Shown: positions 41,614 to 50,035 of the stretch, one piece after another
Layout of the letters: every line of letters begins with the position of its first letter
Position numbering within the stretch: position 1 is the first letter of the stretch
Source of the DNA: a virus
DNA: 64,000 nt
Virus record (IMG/VR): IMGVR_UViG_3300022723_000262
Coordinates: 1-64,000 of that record
Reading direction: 5' to 3' (one strand)
The notes under the pieces: model-generated
What the model saw: the letters and a program-made list of their open reading frames with translations, nothing else
What the model was told of the DNA's origin: nothing
Database searches by the model: none
Program-made: the position numbers and the translations under genes

Positions 41614-41659
41614 GCGCGCAGTCCGACCTCTAAACGGCATACATAACCAAGGGACGAAC
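41614..41659 (+). promoter_or_regulatory. Phage composite promoter motif, copy B (late operon)
   Basis: GCGCGCAGT (41614-41622), ten bases, AACGGCATACATAAC (41633-41647), three bases, GGGACGAAC (41651-41659). It points into the head gene cluster; the first candidate start is the ATG at 41733 (a GTG at 41676 is also open). Matches copies A and C without gaps, 20 kb away. Confidence 0.78.
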
Positions 41660-41732
41660 AGTCCAGCGCGCGTGCGTGAATTCTCGCCGCGTGGCCTCTC
41701 GGCCGGATGGGCTGTCCCCTGGAATCCATGCC

Positions 41733-41930
41733 ATGCCCGACGATCTCAAAGACAAGATTCGCGAGAACGCCGAAGGACCGGCCAAAGCGGCTGGTGACGC
41801 AGGCAGCGTCGAGCAGCACAAGCTGACCGACCAGATCGAGGCGGACAAGTATCTGGCCTCGAAAGAGGCCGCGAAGTCCAAGAGTCGTGGATTGCGATTT
41901 AACAAGCTCGTACCTCCGGGAATCGACTGA
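41733..41930 (+). CDS. Small head protein in the gpW position
   Basis: 65 aa, highly charged and Lys/Ala-rich (DKIRENAEGPAKAAGDAGSVEQHKLTDQIEADKYL). It lies directly before portal, where lambda-type phages encode the head-tail joining protein gpW of similar size. Sequence similarity is not evident and there is no good ribosome-binding site. A GTG at 41676 is an alternative start. Confidence 0.5.
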   Translation: MPDDLKDKIRENAEGPAKAAGDAGSVEQHKLTDQIEADKYLASKEAAKSKSRGLRFNKLVPPGID

Positions 41931-41931
41931 C

Positions 41932-43416
41932 GTGTGGAACTGGCTCGCCAAGATGCTTCGCCCATCCCCGGTGAACACCGATGGTCGGTTCCTGCGCCGG
42001 CGGCTGCTTCGTGCCCGATACGATGCGGCTGCCACCACGGTGGACAACCGGCGGCATTGGGCCAACGCGGATGGGCTGAGCGCCAACGCGGCCAACAGTC
42101 CCGATGTTCGCTCCACGCTCCGCAACCGGGCGCGCTACGAGGTGGCCAACAACAGCTACGCCCGAGGCATCGTCCTCACACTGGCCAACGATGTCGTGGG
42201 AACCGGTCCGCGATTGCAGATGCTAACGCCGGATGCGGAAGCCAACCGACTGGTCGAACGAGAGTTTGCCAGCTGGGCATCGGCCGTAAGCCTCCCCGAA
42301 AAACTCCGCACGATGCGTATGGCGCGAGCTAGTGATGGTGAGGCTTTCGCCATCCTCACCAGCAACGAAGGATCGCCTGCGCCGATCAACCTCGACCTGC
42401 GACTCGTTGAAGCGGAACAGGTCTGCACGCCGGACCTATCTCCCAATCAACTCAATGCGGTCGACGGAATTGTCTTCGACGCCTTTGGCAATCCGGTGAC
42501 CTATCACGTCCTCAAGGAACATCCGGGCAGCGACCGGTTCGTGGTGAACAGTCTGTCGTATGACCCGTATCCCGCTGCTGGCGTGATTCACTACTTCCGC
42601 TGCGATCGGCCGGGCCAGGCGCGTGGTATTCCCGACATCACGCCCGCGCTGCCACTGTTCGCACAACTGCGTCGTTTTACGCTCGCCGTGCTGGCCGCCG
42701 CCGAGACGGCCGCCGACTTCGCCGGCATTCTCTACACCGACGCACCTGCCGGTGGAGAAGCCGATGCTGCCGAACCGTTCGAACCGATCGAGCTCGAGAA
42801 ACGGGCCCTCTTGACCATGCCGGGCGGCTGGAAGATGGCCCAAATGCATGCGGAGCAACCGTCGACCGGGTACACGGAGTTCAAAAAGGAAATCCTCAAC
42901 GAGATCGCCCGTTGCTTGAACATGCCGTTCAACGTGGCTGCCGGAAATTCCTCTGGATACAACTACGCCTCCGGTCGCCTCGATCATCAGACGTACTTCA
43001 AATCCATCCGCGTCGAGCAGCAACACATCGCCGCGGTCGTGCTGGATCGCATCCTCGCTGCTTGGCTCGACGAGGCGGTCCTGGTGGAAGGATTCCTGCC
43101 GGCCAGTCTGCGAACTCTCGACGCGGACTTTTCACACCAATGGATGTTCGATGGTCACGAGCATGTCGATCCTGCCAAGGAAGCCAACGCGCAGGCGACA
43201 CGGCTGGCCAACCACACGACCACGCTGGCCACGGAATACGCACGGCAGGGGCGTGACTGGGAAGCCGAACTACGGCAGCGAGCCAAGGAACGCCAGCTCA
43301 TGACCGAACTCGGCCTGTCCCCGGCCGAGTCGATCCCCGCGGGCAACGTAACGGACTCCGAACCCGAGGAAGACGATGTCGAAATCGACGACGAAAAACT
43401 CGCCGAAGCCGCTTGA
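41932..43416 (+). CDS. Phage portal protein (lambda family)
   Basis: 494 aa from a GTG directly after the previous stop. Family features include LRNRARYEVANNSYARGIVLTLANDVVGTGPRLQML near residues 60-95, HYFRCDRPGQARGIPDITPAL and CLNMPFNVAAGNSSGYNYASGRLDHQ, typical of lambda-type portals. It forms the dodecameric DNA gateway at one capsid vertex. The C-terminus overlaps the protease-capsid start by 41 bases. Confidence 0.92.
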   Translation: MWNWLAKMLRPSPVNTDGRFLRRRLLRARYDAAATTVDNRRHWANADGLSANAANSPDVRSTLRNRARYEVANNSYARGIVLTLANDVVGTGPRLQMLTPDAEANRLVEREFASWASAVSLPEKLRTMRMARASDGEAFAILTSNEGSPAPINLDLRLVEAEQVCTPDLSPNQLNAVDGIVFDAFGNPVTYHVLKEHPGSDRFVVNSLSYDPYPAAGVIHYFRCDRPGQARGIPDITPALPLFAQLRRFTLAVLAAAETAADFAGILYTDAPAGGEADAAEPFEPIELEKRALLTMPGGWKMAQMHAEQPSTGYTEFKKEILNEIARCLNMPFNVAAGNSSGYNYASGRLDHQTYFKSIRVEQQHIAAVVLDRILAAWLDEAVLVEGFLPASLRTLDADFSHQWMFDGHEHVDPAKEANAQATRLANHTTTLATEYARQGRDWEAELRQRAKERQLMTELGLSPAESIPAGNVTDSEPEEDDVEIDDEKLAEAA

Positions 43417-45478
43417 CCAGGTTCCCAAGCGGCTCTGGATTCAAAGCGACGATGCCGGTGGCATTCACCTTGAGGCCGCAGTACCGGTCGAAGGTGACAA
43501 GCCGCCACTGCGACGTTTCGCGATGACAGCCTACACGGGCGGCGCGATGCAGCTTTCCGGCTGGCGGTATCCGGTTGTCGTCGATTTGGCGGGCCTGCGT
43601 GTGCCCAAGAAGTCGCGGCCAATTCTCAAGGATCACGACGGCGGACAGATCGTCGGCCACACCAGCGAAATCGGTGCAACCGAACGAACGCTCGAAGTGA
43701 GCGGCGTCATCTCGGGCACGGGAGCGACCGCGCAGGAGATCATCACCACCAGCGAAAACGGTTTTCCTTGGCAGGCATCGCTGGGAGCGACGGCCGACAA
43801 GGTCGTGTTCATCACGGAAGGAAAAACTGCGACGGCCAATGGCCGCGAGTTTACCGGTCCCCTCTACATCGCCCGCAAGGCCACGCTGGGCGAAATCAGC
43901 TTCGTCGCGCTCGGAGCCGACGACGACACCTGGGCGCACGTTGCGGCTGGGGCCGGTGGAGAACAGAACCAGGAGGTAAGCACGATGGAATTCGAACAAT
44001 GGGCCGCTGACAACAACCTGCCAATCGACGAGATGGATGACAAGCACGTCGCCAGTCTCAAGGCAATGTTCGCAAAGCAGCAGGCCACGCCGCCTCCCGC
44101 TCCACCCGTTCCTCCCCCGGCGCCCCCGGTCGGCAAGAACGACCCGCCGCTTGATCCGGTTGCGGAAATGCGGGCAGCTGCGGCCGCCGAGGCGAAGCGG
44201 ATCGCCGCGGTGCGCAAAGTCTGCAACAACGAGTTTCCCGACATCGAGGCTCAGGCCATCGAAGAGGGCTGGGACGAAGCCAAGACGGAACTGGCCGTGT
44301 TGCGTGCCACGCGCCCCAAAGCGCCGGCGATCCACGCGACGCCGGCCGTGCCGAGCGCCCGCGTGCTGGAAGCGGCTGCTTTTCTGTCGCTCAACTTCGA
44401 CGAGAACCAACTCGCTCGGCAGTACGGCGAACAGACGATGGAAGCCGCGTATCCGATGCGCAAGATCGGGCTGCGAGAGCTGGTTGCCGAGTGTGCTCGG
44501 CTGGAAGGTCACACTGTACCGCGTGTGTTCGGCGATGGAACTGGGACGATCCAAGCCGGTTTTTCCACGGTCAGTCTGCCGGGCATCTTGGAAAACGTCA
44601 TGAACAAGACGCTGCTGGCCGCCTACGAGTCGACGGCTATCGCGGCGTTCGACCTCTGTTCGGTCGGTTCCGTGAGCGACTTCAAGGAAGTCAGCCGCTA
44701 CCGGCTGCTGGGGACCGGTGGCTTCGAACGAGTCGCGCCGGACGGCGAACTGAAGCACGGCAAGCTGAGCGAGCAGAAGTACACGAACAAGGCCGAGACC
44801 TACGGCCAGATCGTGTTCCTGACGCGCGAGGCGATCATCAACGACGATCTCAGTGCGTTCATGGAAGTGCCCACGCAGATGGGTCGCGAGGGGGCACAAC
44901 TGGTCGACGAGCTGTTCTTCTCGCTGCTGTTGTCGAACCCGAACAGCTTCTTCAGTGCTGGCAACGGCAACTACCTAGATGGAGCAACGACCGCGTTCGG
45001 CCCCGACTCGCTGACCACGGCCAAGACCCAGTTCCGCAAACAGAAGGCTGGACCGGGAACGAACCCCAAGGACCAAAAGCCGATCAACATTCGGCCTGAG
45101 TCGCTGGTGGTTCCGGTCGAGCTCGAAACTGACGCCGAACTGTTGATGGGCTCGGCCCAGTTGATGATCGACGCTTCGGGCACGAAGACGAAGATCCCCG
45201 TCGACAACCCCCACCGCAACAAGTACCGCGTGATCTCCGCGCCGCACTTGTCGGACACGTACTTCAGCGGTGCCAGCGGCAAGGCATGGTATCTGTTCGC
45301 CAACCCGAACGTCATCTCGGCGTTCGAGATCGTGTTCCTGAACGGACGTCGCACGCCGGTGATCGAGCGGGTGGAAACACCGCCCAACAACATGGGCATG
45401 GGCTTCCGTGGCTACCTCGATGTGGGCGTCAAGGAACAGGACCCGCGCGGCGCGCTTAAGGTCAAGGGCGAAGCGTAA
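43376..45478 (+). CDS. Prohead protease fused to major capsid protein
   Basis: 700 aa. Residues 1-200 fit a prohead protease: HDGGQIVGHTSEIG, GFPWQASLGA, LYIARKATLGEISFVALGADD. A scaffold-like linker (about 204-300, with a Pro-rich stretch) follows, and the C-terminal ~330 residues resemble Mu gpT-type capsid proteins (FKEVSRYRLLGTGGFERVAPDGELKHG, VELETDAELLMGSAQ). A Shine-Dalgarno and internal ATG at 43985 lie exactly between protease and scaffold, so a shorter scaffold-capsid product (497 aa) is likely made as well. Confidence 0.87.
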   Translation: MSKSTTKNSPKPLDQVPKRLWIQSDDAGGIHLEAAVPVEGDKPPLRRFAMTAYTGGAMQLSGWRYPVVVDLAGLRVPKKSRPILKDHDGGQIVGHTSEIGATERTLEVSGVISGTGATAQEIITTSENGFPWQASLGATADKVVFITEGKTATANGREFTGPLYIARKATLGEISFVALGADDDTWAHVAAGAGGEQNQEVSTMEFEQWAADNNLPIDEMDDKHVASLKAMFAKQQATPPPAPPVPPPAPPVGKNDPPLDPVAEMRAAAAAEAKRIAAVRKVCNNEFPDIEAQAIEEGWDEAKTELAVLRATRPKAPAIHATPAVPSARVLEAAAFLSLNFDENQLARQYGEQTMEAAYPMRKIGLRELVAECARLEGHTVPRVFGDGTGTIQAGFSTVSLPGILENVMNKTLLAAYESTAIAAFDLCSVGSVSDFKEVSRYRLLGTGGFERVAPDGELKHGKLSEQKYTNKAETYGQIVFLTREAIINDDLSAFMEVPTQMGREGAQLVDELFFSLLLSNPNSFFSAGNGNYLDGATTAFGPDSLTTAKTQFRKQKAGPGTNPKDQKPINIRPESLVVPVELETDAELLMGSAQLMIDASGTKTKIPVDNPHRNKYRVISAPHLSDTYFSGASGKAWYLFANPNVISAFEIVFLNGRRTPVIERVETPPNNMGMGFRGYLDVGVKEQDPRGALKVKGEA
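43971..43987 (+). promoter_or_regulatory. Internal ribosome-binding site and start inside the protease-capsid gene
   Basis: AGGAGG then ATG 8 bases later, in frame at codon 204. The downstream product begins MEFEQWAADNNLPIDEMDD and would contain scaffold and capsid but no protease. This resembles the nested lambda C/Nu3 arrangement. Confidence 0.7.
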
Positions 45479-45540
45479 GCAACCCTGGCCGTTCGTAGCT
45501 CAGGCACAACTCGACAGTTAACTCCGAGAGAGGAAAACCA

Positions 45541-45882
45541 ATGGCTCAAGCTCAATTCATTCAGGAAGGCGATGCCATCGACTACACGCCTGGTGCCGAT
45601 GTGGCCGCCGGCGAAGTTGTGGTGCTCAGTGACCTAGTCGGCGTCACCAAACTCGACATCAAGGCCAACGTGCTGGGAGCGCTCGCCGTCAAAGGCGTGT
45701 TCGACGTCGCGAAGGAAGGCGGCGCAGGCGTCACGTTCGCCATCGGTGACAAGGTGTACTGGGACGACACGAACGATGTCGCCGTGGCCACCGACGGTGC
45801 CGGCGCCAACAAGCTGATGGGCAAGGCGGTCCTGGCCGCGGCCGACGCAGATACGACGGTTCGCGTTCGGCTGAGCCAGTAG
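45541..45882 (+). CDS. DUF2190 head decoration-like protein
   Basis: 113 aa. QFIQEGDAIDYTPGADVAAGEVVVLSDLVGV and KVYWDDTNDVAVATD match DUF2190, a small beta-rich capsid protein found after the major capsid gene in lambdoid and Mu-like phages. AGAGAGGA precedes the ATG. Confidence 0.87.
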   Translation: MAQAQFIQEGDAIDYTPGADVAAGEVVVLSDLVGVTKLDIKANVLGALAVKGVFDVAKEGGAGVTFAIGDKVYWDDTNDVAVATDGAGANKLMGKAVLAAADADTTVRVRLSQ

Positions 45883-45893
45883 GAGGCCCGCTT

Positions 45894-46277
45894 TTGACCA
45901 ACCTGTTGCAAATCGGCGCCTCGTGGCTGGCGGACCAGATGAAGACGCATGCGTCCATCGACGTCACCTACGAGCGCGGCGCGGAGCAGGTGCCGGTCAA
46001 GGCGACGGTTGGCAAGACGGAATTCGAGATCGACGACGGATCGGGAGTAATTGAGCGATTTCAGTCGCGCGACTACCTGATCCACGCGGCGGACCTGGTG
46101 CTTGGTGGCGTCGAAACGCTGCCTGTCGCGGGTGACCTGATCCGCGAAACGCAAGGAACAAAGACGTTTGTTTACGAAGTCATGGCACCGGGAGACGAGC
46201 CGCATTACCGCTACTCCGATCCCTTCCGCAAACTCCTGAGGATTCACTCGAAGCATGTGGCGACACAAGGTCCTTAA
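45894..46277 (+). CDS. Head-tail joining-type protein
   Basis: 127 aa, probable TTG start (GGAGG 10 bases before). DQMKTHASIDVTYERGAEQVPVKATVGKTEFE and RFQSRDYLIHAADLVL resemble small structural proteins placed between capsid and tail genes. Assignment is by size, position and beta-rich character. It overlaps the next gene by 23 bases. Confidence 0.65.
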   Translation: MTNLLQIGASWLADQMKTHASIDVTYERGAEQVPVKATVGKTEFEIDDGSGVIERFQSRDYLIHAADLVLGGVETLPVAGDLIRETQGTKTFVYEVMAPGDEPHYRYSDPFRKLLRIHSKHVATQGP

Positions 46278-46821
46278 CATTCTCGTTCTGGCAACTGCGA
46301 TGATCGCGGTCGGATCGGCGCTCCAGGCGCAGGACATGATGGAGTTGCCCGTCGAGGTGCGAAAGTGGTTTCGCAATCCGGACGGGTCGTGCGTGCAATG
46401 CTCGATCGGCATGTGCGGCACTTGGAACAACGTGCCTGCCGCCACGACGCTGTTGTGGGACACCGATTATGGCAAGGCAATTCGAGGTGGTTCGTGGCCC
46501 AGCCGGGTTGCGGACTACTGTAGCGACCGAGGTATCCGTGCCTTCAACGTGACGGGCGACTCGACGTTTGAGTGGATGGAGTGGGCGGCCAAGACCGGTC
46601 GCTTCGCCGCCATCGGAGCGGGTACCCGGCACTTCCAGACCGAGTACGGCCGCGATCGCCCCGCGGGCCTCTGGTACGTCTGCAACAACAACTCGCCGCA
46701 TCGGATCGACGAGTACACGAACGACGGCTATCGCCGTCTGCATTTGGCCAGCGGAAAGTGGGTCGTGATTCTCGACGGTCCCGCACCGCCGCCTCCGCCT
46801 CGCTACGTCCGCTGGTGGTAA
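46255..46821 (+). CDS. Exported Cys-rich protein in the structural cluster
   Basis: 188 aa with a Sec signal peptide (residues 1-26, ...AMIAVGSALQAQD; cleavage likely after LQA). The mature N-terminus has CVQCSIGMC and GGSWPSRVADYC; the end is Pro-rich. An exported protein is unexpected between head and tail genes, so it may act on the host envelope. No catalytic pattern is certain; the GTWNN/GGSWP environment loosely recalls hydrolases. Confidence 0.7.
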   Translation: MWRHKVLNILVLATAMIAVGSALQAQDMMELPVEVRKWFRNPDGSCVQCSIGMCGTWNNVPAATTLLWDTDYGKAIRGGSWPSRVADYCSDRGIRAFNVTGDSTFEWMEWAAKTGRFAAIGAGTRHFQTEYGRDRPAGLWYVCNNNSPHRIDEYTNDGYRRLHLASGKWVVILDGPAPPPPPRYVRWW

Positions 46822-46854
46822 CCACCTCATTTTGTGTCAAAGGAGTAACACGAC

Positions 46855-47796
46855 ATGGTTTCGCGAATGGCAAGCTGCCTGCTGCTACTGACGCTGACCG
46901 CGCCCACGCTCGCGCAAGATTTGAAGGACGTGCCGCACGTCGCCGAACAGGAGATTCTGCGACGCGGCAACTTCGTCGAACGGATCGACGGCTACCGCAA
47001 CGATGTGACCGACCTGATCGCCGAGGCGCTGCGCCCGCCGGCGGACGACTCGCACAAGTGGTTCATCACGGTCATTACGACCCGCAATTGCCGGTACTGC
47101 GAATCGCTCAAGCGTGACTTCGCCACGTCGGCCAACCTGCGGCCGTTCGTCGACCCGGAAGACCACACCAACAGTTGGGCACACTTCAACGTGTTCTCGA
47201 TCGACGACCAAACGCAGGCCTGGCGTTGGGAAGGGATTCAACTGGCAGGCTACCCGACGCTGCTGATCCAACCGCCACGCGACAACCGGTACGGCGATCC
47301 GAAGACGGTCGTCCTGCAAAAGACGGGCTACGACGGGGACTCGCAGAAACTGGCGTCGTCCATTCGCGACACGATCACCCGGTATGTGGCAAGGTTCCCG
47401 CAACAGCCTCGGCAACGTGGGATCGGCCAGCAGACCGAACCAGCCGAACAGCAGTCGCGAGGCTACGATCCCCCTTTTTCGCCGCCCCCGCGCGTGGAGC
47501 CGACGCCTTACGCTCCGCAACCTCAGTTCCCGTTCGACTATCCGCCGGTGCCCCAGCCGGCCCCGCAGCCGACCATCAATCCGCTGAGCCTATTGGCGGC
47601 TCTGCTGGGATCGACGTTGGGCTCCGGCGGCATGACGAACCTGTTGCTGCTAGTGCTGGCGGGCTTCGCGGGGATTCGGACGTTTCGGAAGGCGACGGGC
47701 CAGAAACTGCTGCTGGACGACAACGCTTATCAAAACATCGTCGACGCGATCAAGAAGCTGATCGGGGCGACGACGCCTCCGACTCCCGGCGCGTAG
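46855..47796 (+). CDS. Exported thioredoxin-fold protein with C-terminal membrane anchor
   Basis: 313 aa. Signal peptide at residues 1-20 (MASCLLLLTLTAPTLAQ). A thioredoxin-like domain has WFITVITTRNCRYCESLK with the CxxC near residue 80 and GYPTLLIQP as the cis-Pro loop. A Pro/Gln-rich linker (about 185-240) is followed by a hydrophobic helix (MTNLLLLVLAGFAGIRTF). It probably acts on disulfides in the envelope or in phage structural proteins. Its position beside another exported Cys protein suggests a substrate pair. Confidence 0.78.
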   Translation: MVSRMASCLLLLTLTAPTLAQDLKDVPHVAEQEILRRGNFVERIDGYRNDVTDLIAEALRPPADDSHKWFITVITTRNCRYCESLKRDFATSANLRPFVDPEDHTNSWAHFNVFSIDDQTQAWRWEGIQLAGYPTLLIQPPRDNRYGDPKTVVLQKTGYDGDSQKLASSIRDTITRYVARFPQQPRQRGIGQQTEPAEQQSRGYDPPFSPPPRVEPTPYAPQPQFPFDYPPVPQPAPQPTINPLSLLAALLGSTLGSGGMTNLLLLVLAGFAGIRTFRKATGQKLLLDDNAYQNIVDAIKKLIGATTPPTPGA

Positions 47797-47849
47797 GTTG
47801 GCGGATCAAGCGGTTTTTCCAGCGACTGGGAGGAGTGATTGAAGGATGG

Positions 47850-47981
47850 ATGCAATGGGCGGCGTTGACGCCGCGAGTACTCATGATCGTGGAAATCGCT
47901 TGCCCGGCTGTGGCCGTTCTGTTGGCGGCCATCTGGGCTCGCAGAATGTGGGTTTCAACCAGGAAGGACGAACGACGATGA
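47850..47981 (+). CDS. Very small membrane protein
   Basis: 43 aa; one hydrophobic helix (VLMIVEIACPAVAVLLAAIW) then a basic tail. Its stop overlaps the next ATG (ATGA), and GGAGTGATTGAAGG precedes it. A holin-like role is possible from size and topology only. Confidence 0.45.
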   Translation: MQWAALTPRVLMIVEIACPAVAVLLAAIWARRMWVSTRKDERR

Positions 47982-48268
47982 AACGATTCGCTCTGTGTGT
48001 CGCTGCCGTGTTGATGATCGGACTTGGAATGAGCGGCCAGGAGACGCGGGCCGACGACGATCTGCAGTTCGCGACGCCGGCGGTGACCGAGGCCGGAACG
48101 GCGGCCGCCTGTGATGCGGGCACGTGCCAGACGACCAGGTTCGCGCGTACCGGTGTCGCTTACCACCGCAGCCGACGACCGATCGCACGCTGGTTCCAGG
48201 AGCATCGCCCGGTCCGACGGGTGTTGCGCGGGGCCGTGCGGCTCTTCGGCCGTCGCTGTTGCCACTGA
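47978..48268 (+). CDS. Small exported basic protein
   Basis: 96 aa from the ATG at 47978 (AGGAAGGA upstream). Signal peptide: KRFALCVAAVLMIGLGMSG, residues 2-20. Mature part has a Cys pair (CDAGTC) and a strongly basic Arg-rich C-terminus ending RRCCH. Planctomycete genomes encode many such exported basic peptides. Function unknown. Confidence 0.62.
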   Translation: MKRFALCVAAVLMIGLGMSGQETRADDDLQFATPAVTEAGTAAACDAGTCQTTRFARTGVAYHRSRRPIARWFQEHRPVRRVLRGAVRLFGRRCCH

Positions 48269-48289
48269 GACCACGCGAAGCAAGAGACC

Positions 48290-48727
48290 ATGCCGCAAGC
48301 CGACATCATCGACGTAGCCGACGCGATCGTGACGGAGTTGAACGCGATGTCGTTCAGCCAGCCGTTCACGGCCGCGCGCGGATACCTGCCGACGTTCGAC
48401 TTGCAGGACATGGACGAATTGAAGGTGACCGTGGTGCCCAAGGAGGACGACGGCAAGCTCGATACCCGCAACCAATCGACGCACGACTACGCCGTCGATA
48501 TCGGCATCCAGAAGAAACCGCCTGCCATCGAGAACGCGAACCTCGATCCTCTGATGCTGCTGACTCAGGAGATTGCAGACCACTTTCTGTTCGGGAAGCA
48601 GGCGGCCGGCGCGACGTTGATCGCGCCGACCGTCCGCATCCTGTACCTGCAGGAGCACCTGCAAAAGCTACGTCAATTCACGAGCGTTTTGACGCTCACG
48701 TTTCGAGGCTGGCGACAAGCGGCCTGA
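48290..48727 (+). CDS. Tail completion/terminator-like protein
   Basis: 145 aa. It starts PQADIIDVADAIVTELNAMSFSQPF and has a mixed alpha/beta pattern like small tail-terminator proteins (gpU-type) encoded before the tail tube. Assigned by size and order rather than a motif. Confidence 0.58.
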   Translation: MPQADIIDVADAIVTELNAMSFSQPFTAARGYLPTFDLQDMDELKVTVVPKEDDGKLDTRNQSTHDYAVDIGIQKKPPAIENANLDPLMLLTQEIADHFLFGKQAAGATLIAPTVRILYLQEHLQKLRQFTSVLTLTFRGWRQAA

Positions 48728-48820
48728 CCTGGAGGTTTTTCATTTGGGCCATGCCTCTCACCGACGTTGTTATTCAACGTCCACAGACTGAGAACCTGGC
48801 CGTAGGAGGTCATTGAAAAC

Positions 48821-49288
48821 ATGCCACTCACCGAAGCCCCTGTCGTCGGCAAGGACTGCAAGTTGTATCTCAACAGCGCGACGCACGCCACGCCGACGTG
48901 GACCGAAGTCAAAAGCGCCATCAACGTGTCGGCCAACCTGGGCAAAGGCGAAGCCGATGTTTCCGCCCGCTTCAGCGGTTGGAAGCTGACCAAGGGCGCG
49001 CTCAAGGAATTGGAGATCAGCTTCACGTACCGGCACAAGAGCGGCGTTGATGCGGTCTTCGATGCGCTGCTCGACGCCTACATCAACGACACGCCGCTCG
49101 AGTTCGCCGTGATGGACGCGGCGATCACCGAGAGCGGTGCCCAGGGTCCGCGAGCTTTTTGCGAGATCCTGTCGCTGAACCTGACGCAGGAACTGGAAAA
49201 CGCCGCCGAATACGAGCTCACGGTGAAGCCCACCTACCACGAAGAGGCCGGATCGCTGGTCGAGCCCGACTGGTACGAAGTCCCGTAA
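48821..49288 (+). CDS. Major tail tube protein
   Basis: 155 aa. VVGKDCKLYLNSATHATPTWTEVKSAINVSANLGKGEADVSARFSGWK is typical of TP901-1-type tail tube proteins, followed by the ELEISFTYRH beta strands and ELENAAEYELTVKPTY. GGAGG precedes the ATG. Forms the tail tube around the tape measure protein. Its presence with a long tape measure points to a siphovirus-like tail. Confidence 0.8.
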   Translation: MPLTEAPVVGKDCKLYLNSATHATPTWTEVKSAINVSANLGKGEADVSARFSGWKLTKGALKELEISFTYRHKSGVDAVFDALLDAYINDTPLEFAVMDAAITESGAQGPRAFCEILSLNLTQELENAAEYELTVKPTYHEEAGSLVEPDWYEVP

Positions 49289-49317
49289 TCGAGTTTTCAC
49301 CACAACGCGCAATATAG

Positions 49318-49518
49318 ATGTGTGCCATGCCTGACGACCAAGCACGCCTGGATGCCCTGCGAAAGGGCATAACCGCAGCCAAAGACGAAGGTTACGTCAC
49401 CATTCGTGTGGCTGACCTCCGCTGGCTGCTGGATCAGGTCGAAAACCGTGATTCCGACGCACGGCCGCCGAGCCTTTACGAACTCGAAGGAGACATTGAT
49501 GACCCCGAGCACGACTGA
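49318..49518 (+). CDS. Small protein between tail tube and tail chaperone
   Basis: 66 aa, acidic C-terminus (SLYELEGDIDDPEHD). QARLDALRKGITAAKDEGYVTIRVADLRWLLDQVE is helical. It overlaps the next gene by 20 bases. No family known. A second ATG at 49327 is an alternative start. Confidence 0.55.
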   Translation: MCAMPDDQARLDALRKGITAAKDEGYVTIRVADLRWLLDQVENRDSDARPPSLYELEGDIDDPEHD

Positions 49519-50035
49519 TGCCGCCATCTGGACGGACGCCGAGAACCGCACCTGGTCGACCGCCATCTCGGTCAACGCCATCCGCCGCGTGAAAGAGCTG
49601 GTCGGCGTCAACCTGCTGGAAGTGTTCGACGGCGAACTGCTCGCGCGGCTGGCGGACGATCCGGTGCTCTTGGTCAACACGCTCTACGCCATCTGCAAGC
49701 CCCAGGCCGACGAACGCGGCGTCAGCGACGAAGTCTTCGGCGAACTGCTCATCGGCGATCGGATCGAAGAAGCCACGACGGCGCTGGTGCGGGGGATTAA
49801 CGATTTTTTCCCGAAGGACCGCCGGGCGGTCCTGGACAGACTGTGGGCGGCGACCAAACGGACGCGGACGGAAGCGATCCAGATGGCAACGGAAAAGCTG
49901 GACTCGCCGCTAGTCGTGCAGGCGATCACGGGAGCGATTCAGAAGGCGAGCGACGAGATCGACCAACGGCTGCGGAGCTATGGCGATACGTCTGGGAGCT
50001 CGCCGGAATCCTTGGCGTCGAGCCAGGTCCCCTGA
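49499..50035 (+). CDS. Tail assembly chaperone, zero-frame product
   Basis: 178 aa. ENRTWSTAISVNAIRRVKELVGVNLLEVFDGELLARLADDP is the usual start of tail-assembly chaperones of this phage type. A T TTT TTC heptamer in the zero frame (49804-49810) fits a -1 frameshift signal. The longer product would carry the downstream frame at 49811-50274. Position between tail tube and tape measure is canonical. Confidence 0.75.
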   Translation: MTPSTTDAAIWTDAENRTWSTAISVNAIRRVKELVGVNLLEVFDGELLARLADDPVLLVNTLYAICKPQADERGVSDEVFGELLIGDRIEEATTALVRGINDFFPKDRRAVLDRLWAATKRTRTEAIQMATEKLDSPLVVQAITGAIQKASDEIDQRLRSYGDTSGSSPESLASSQVP

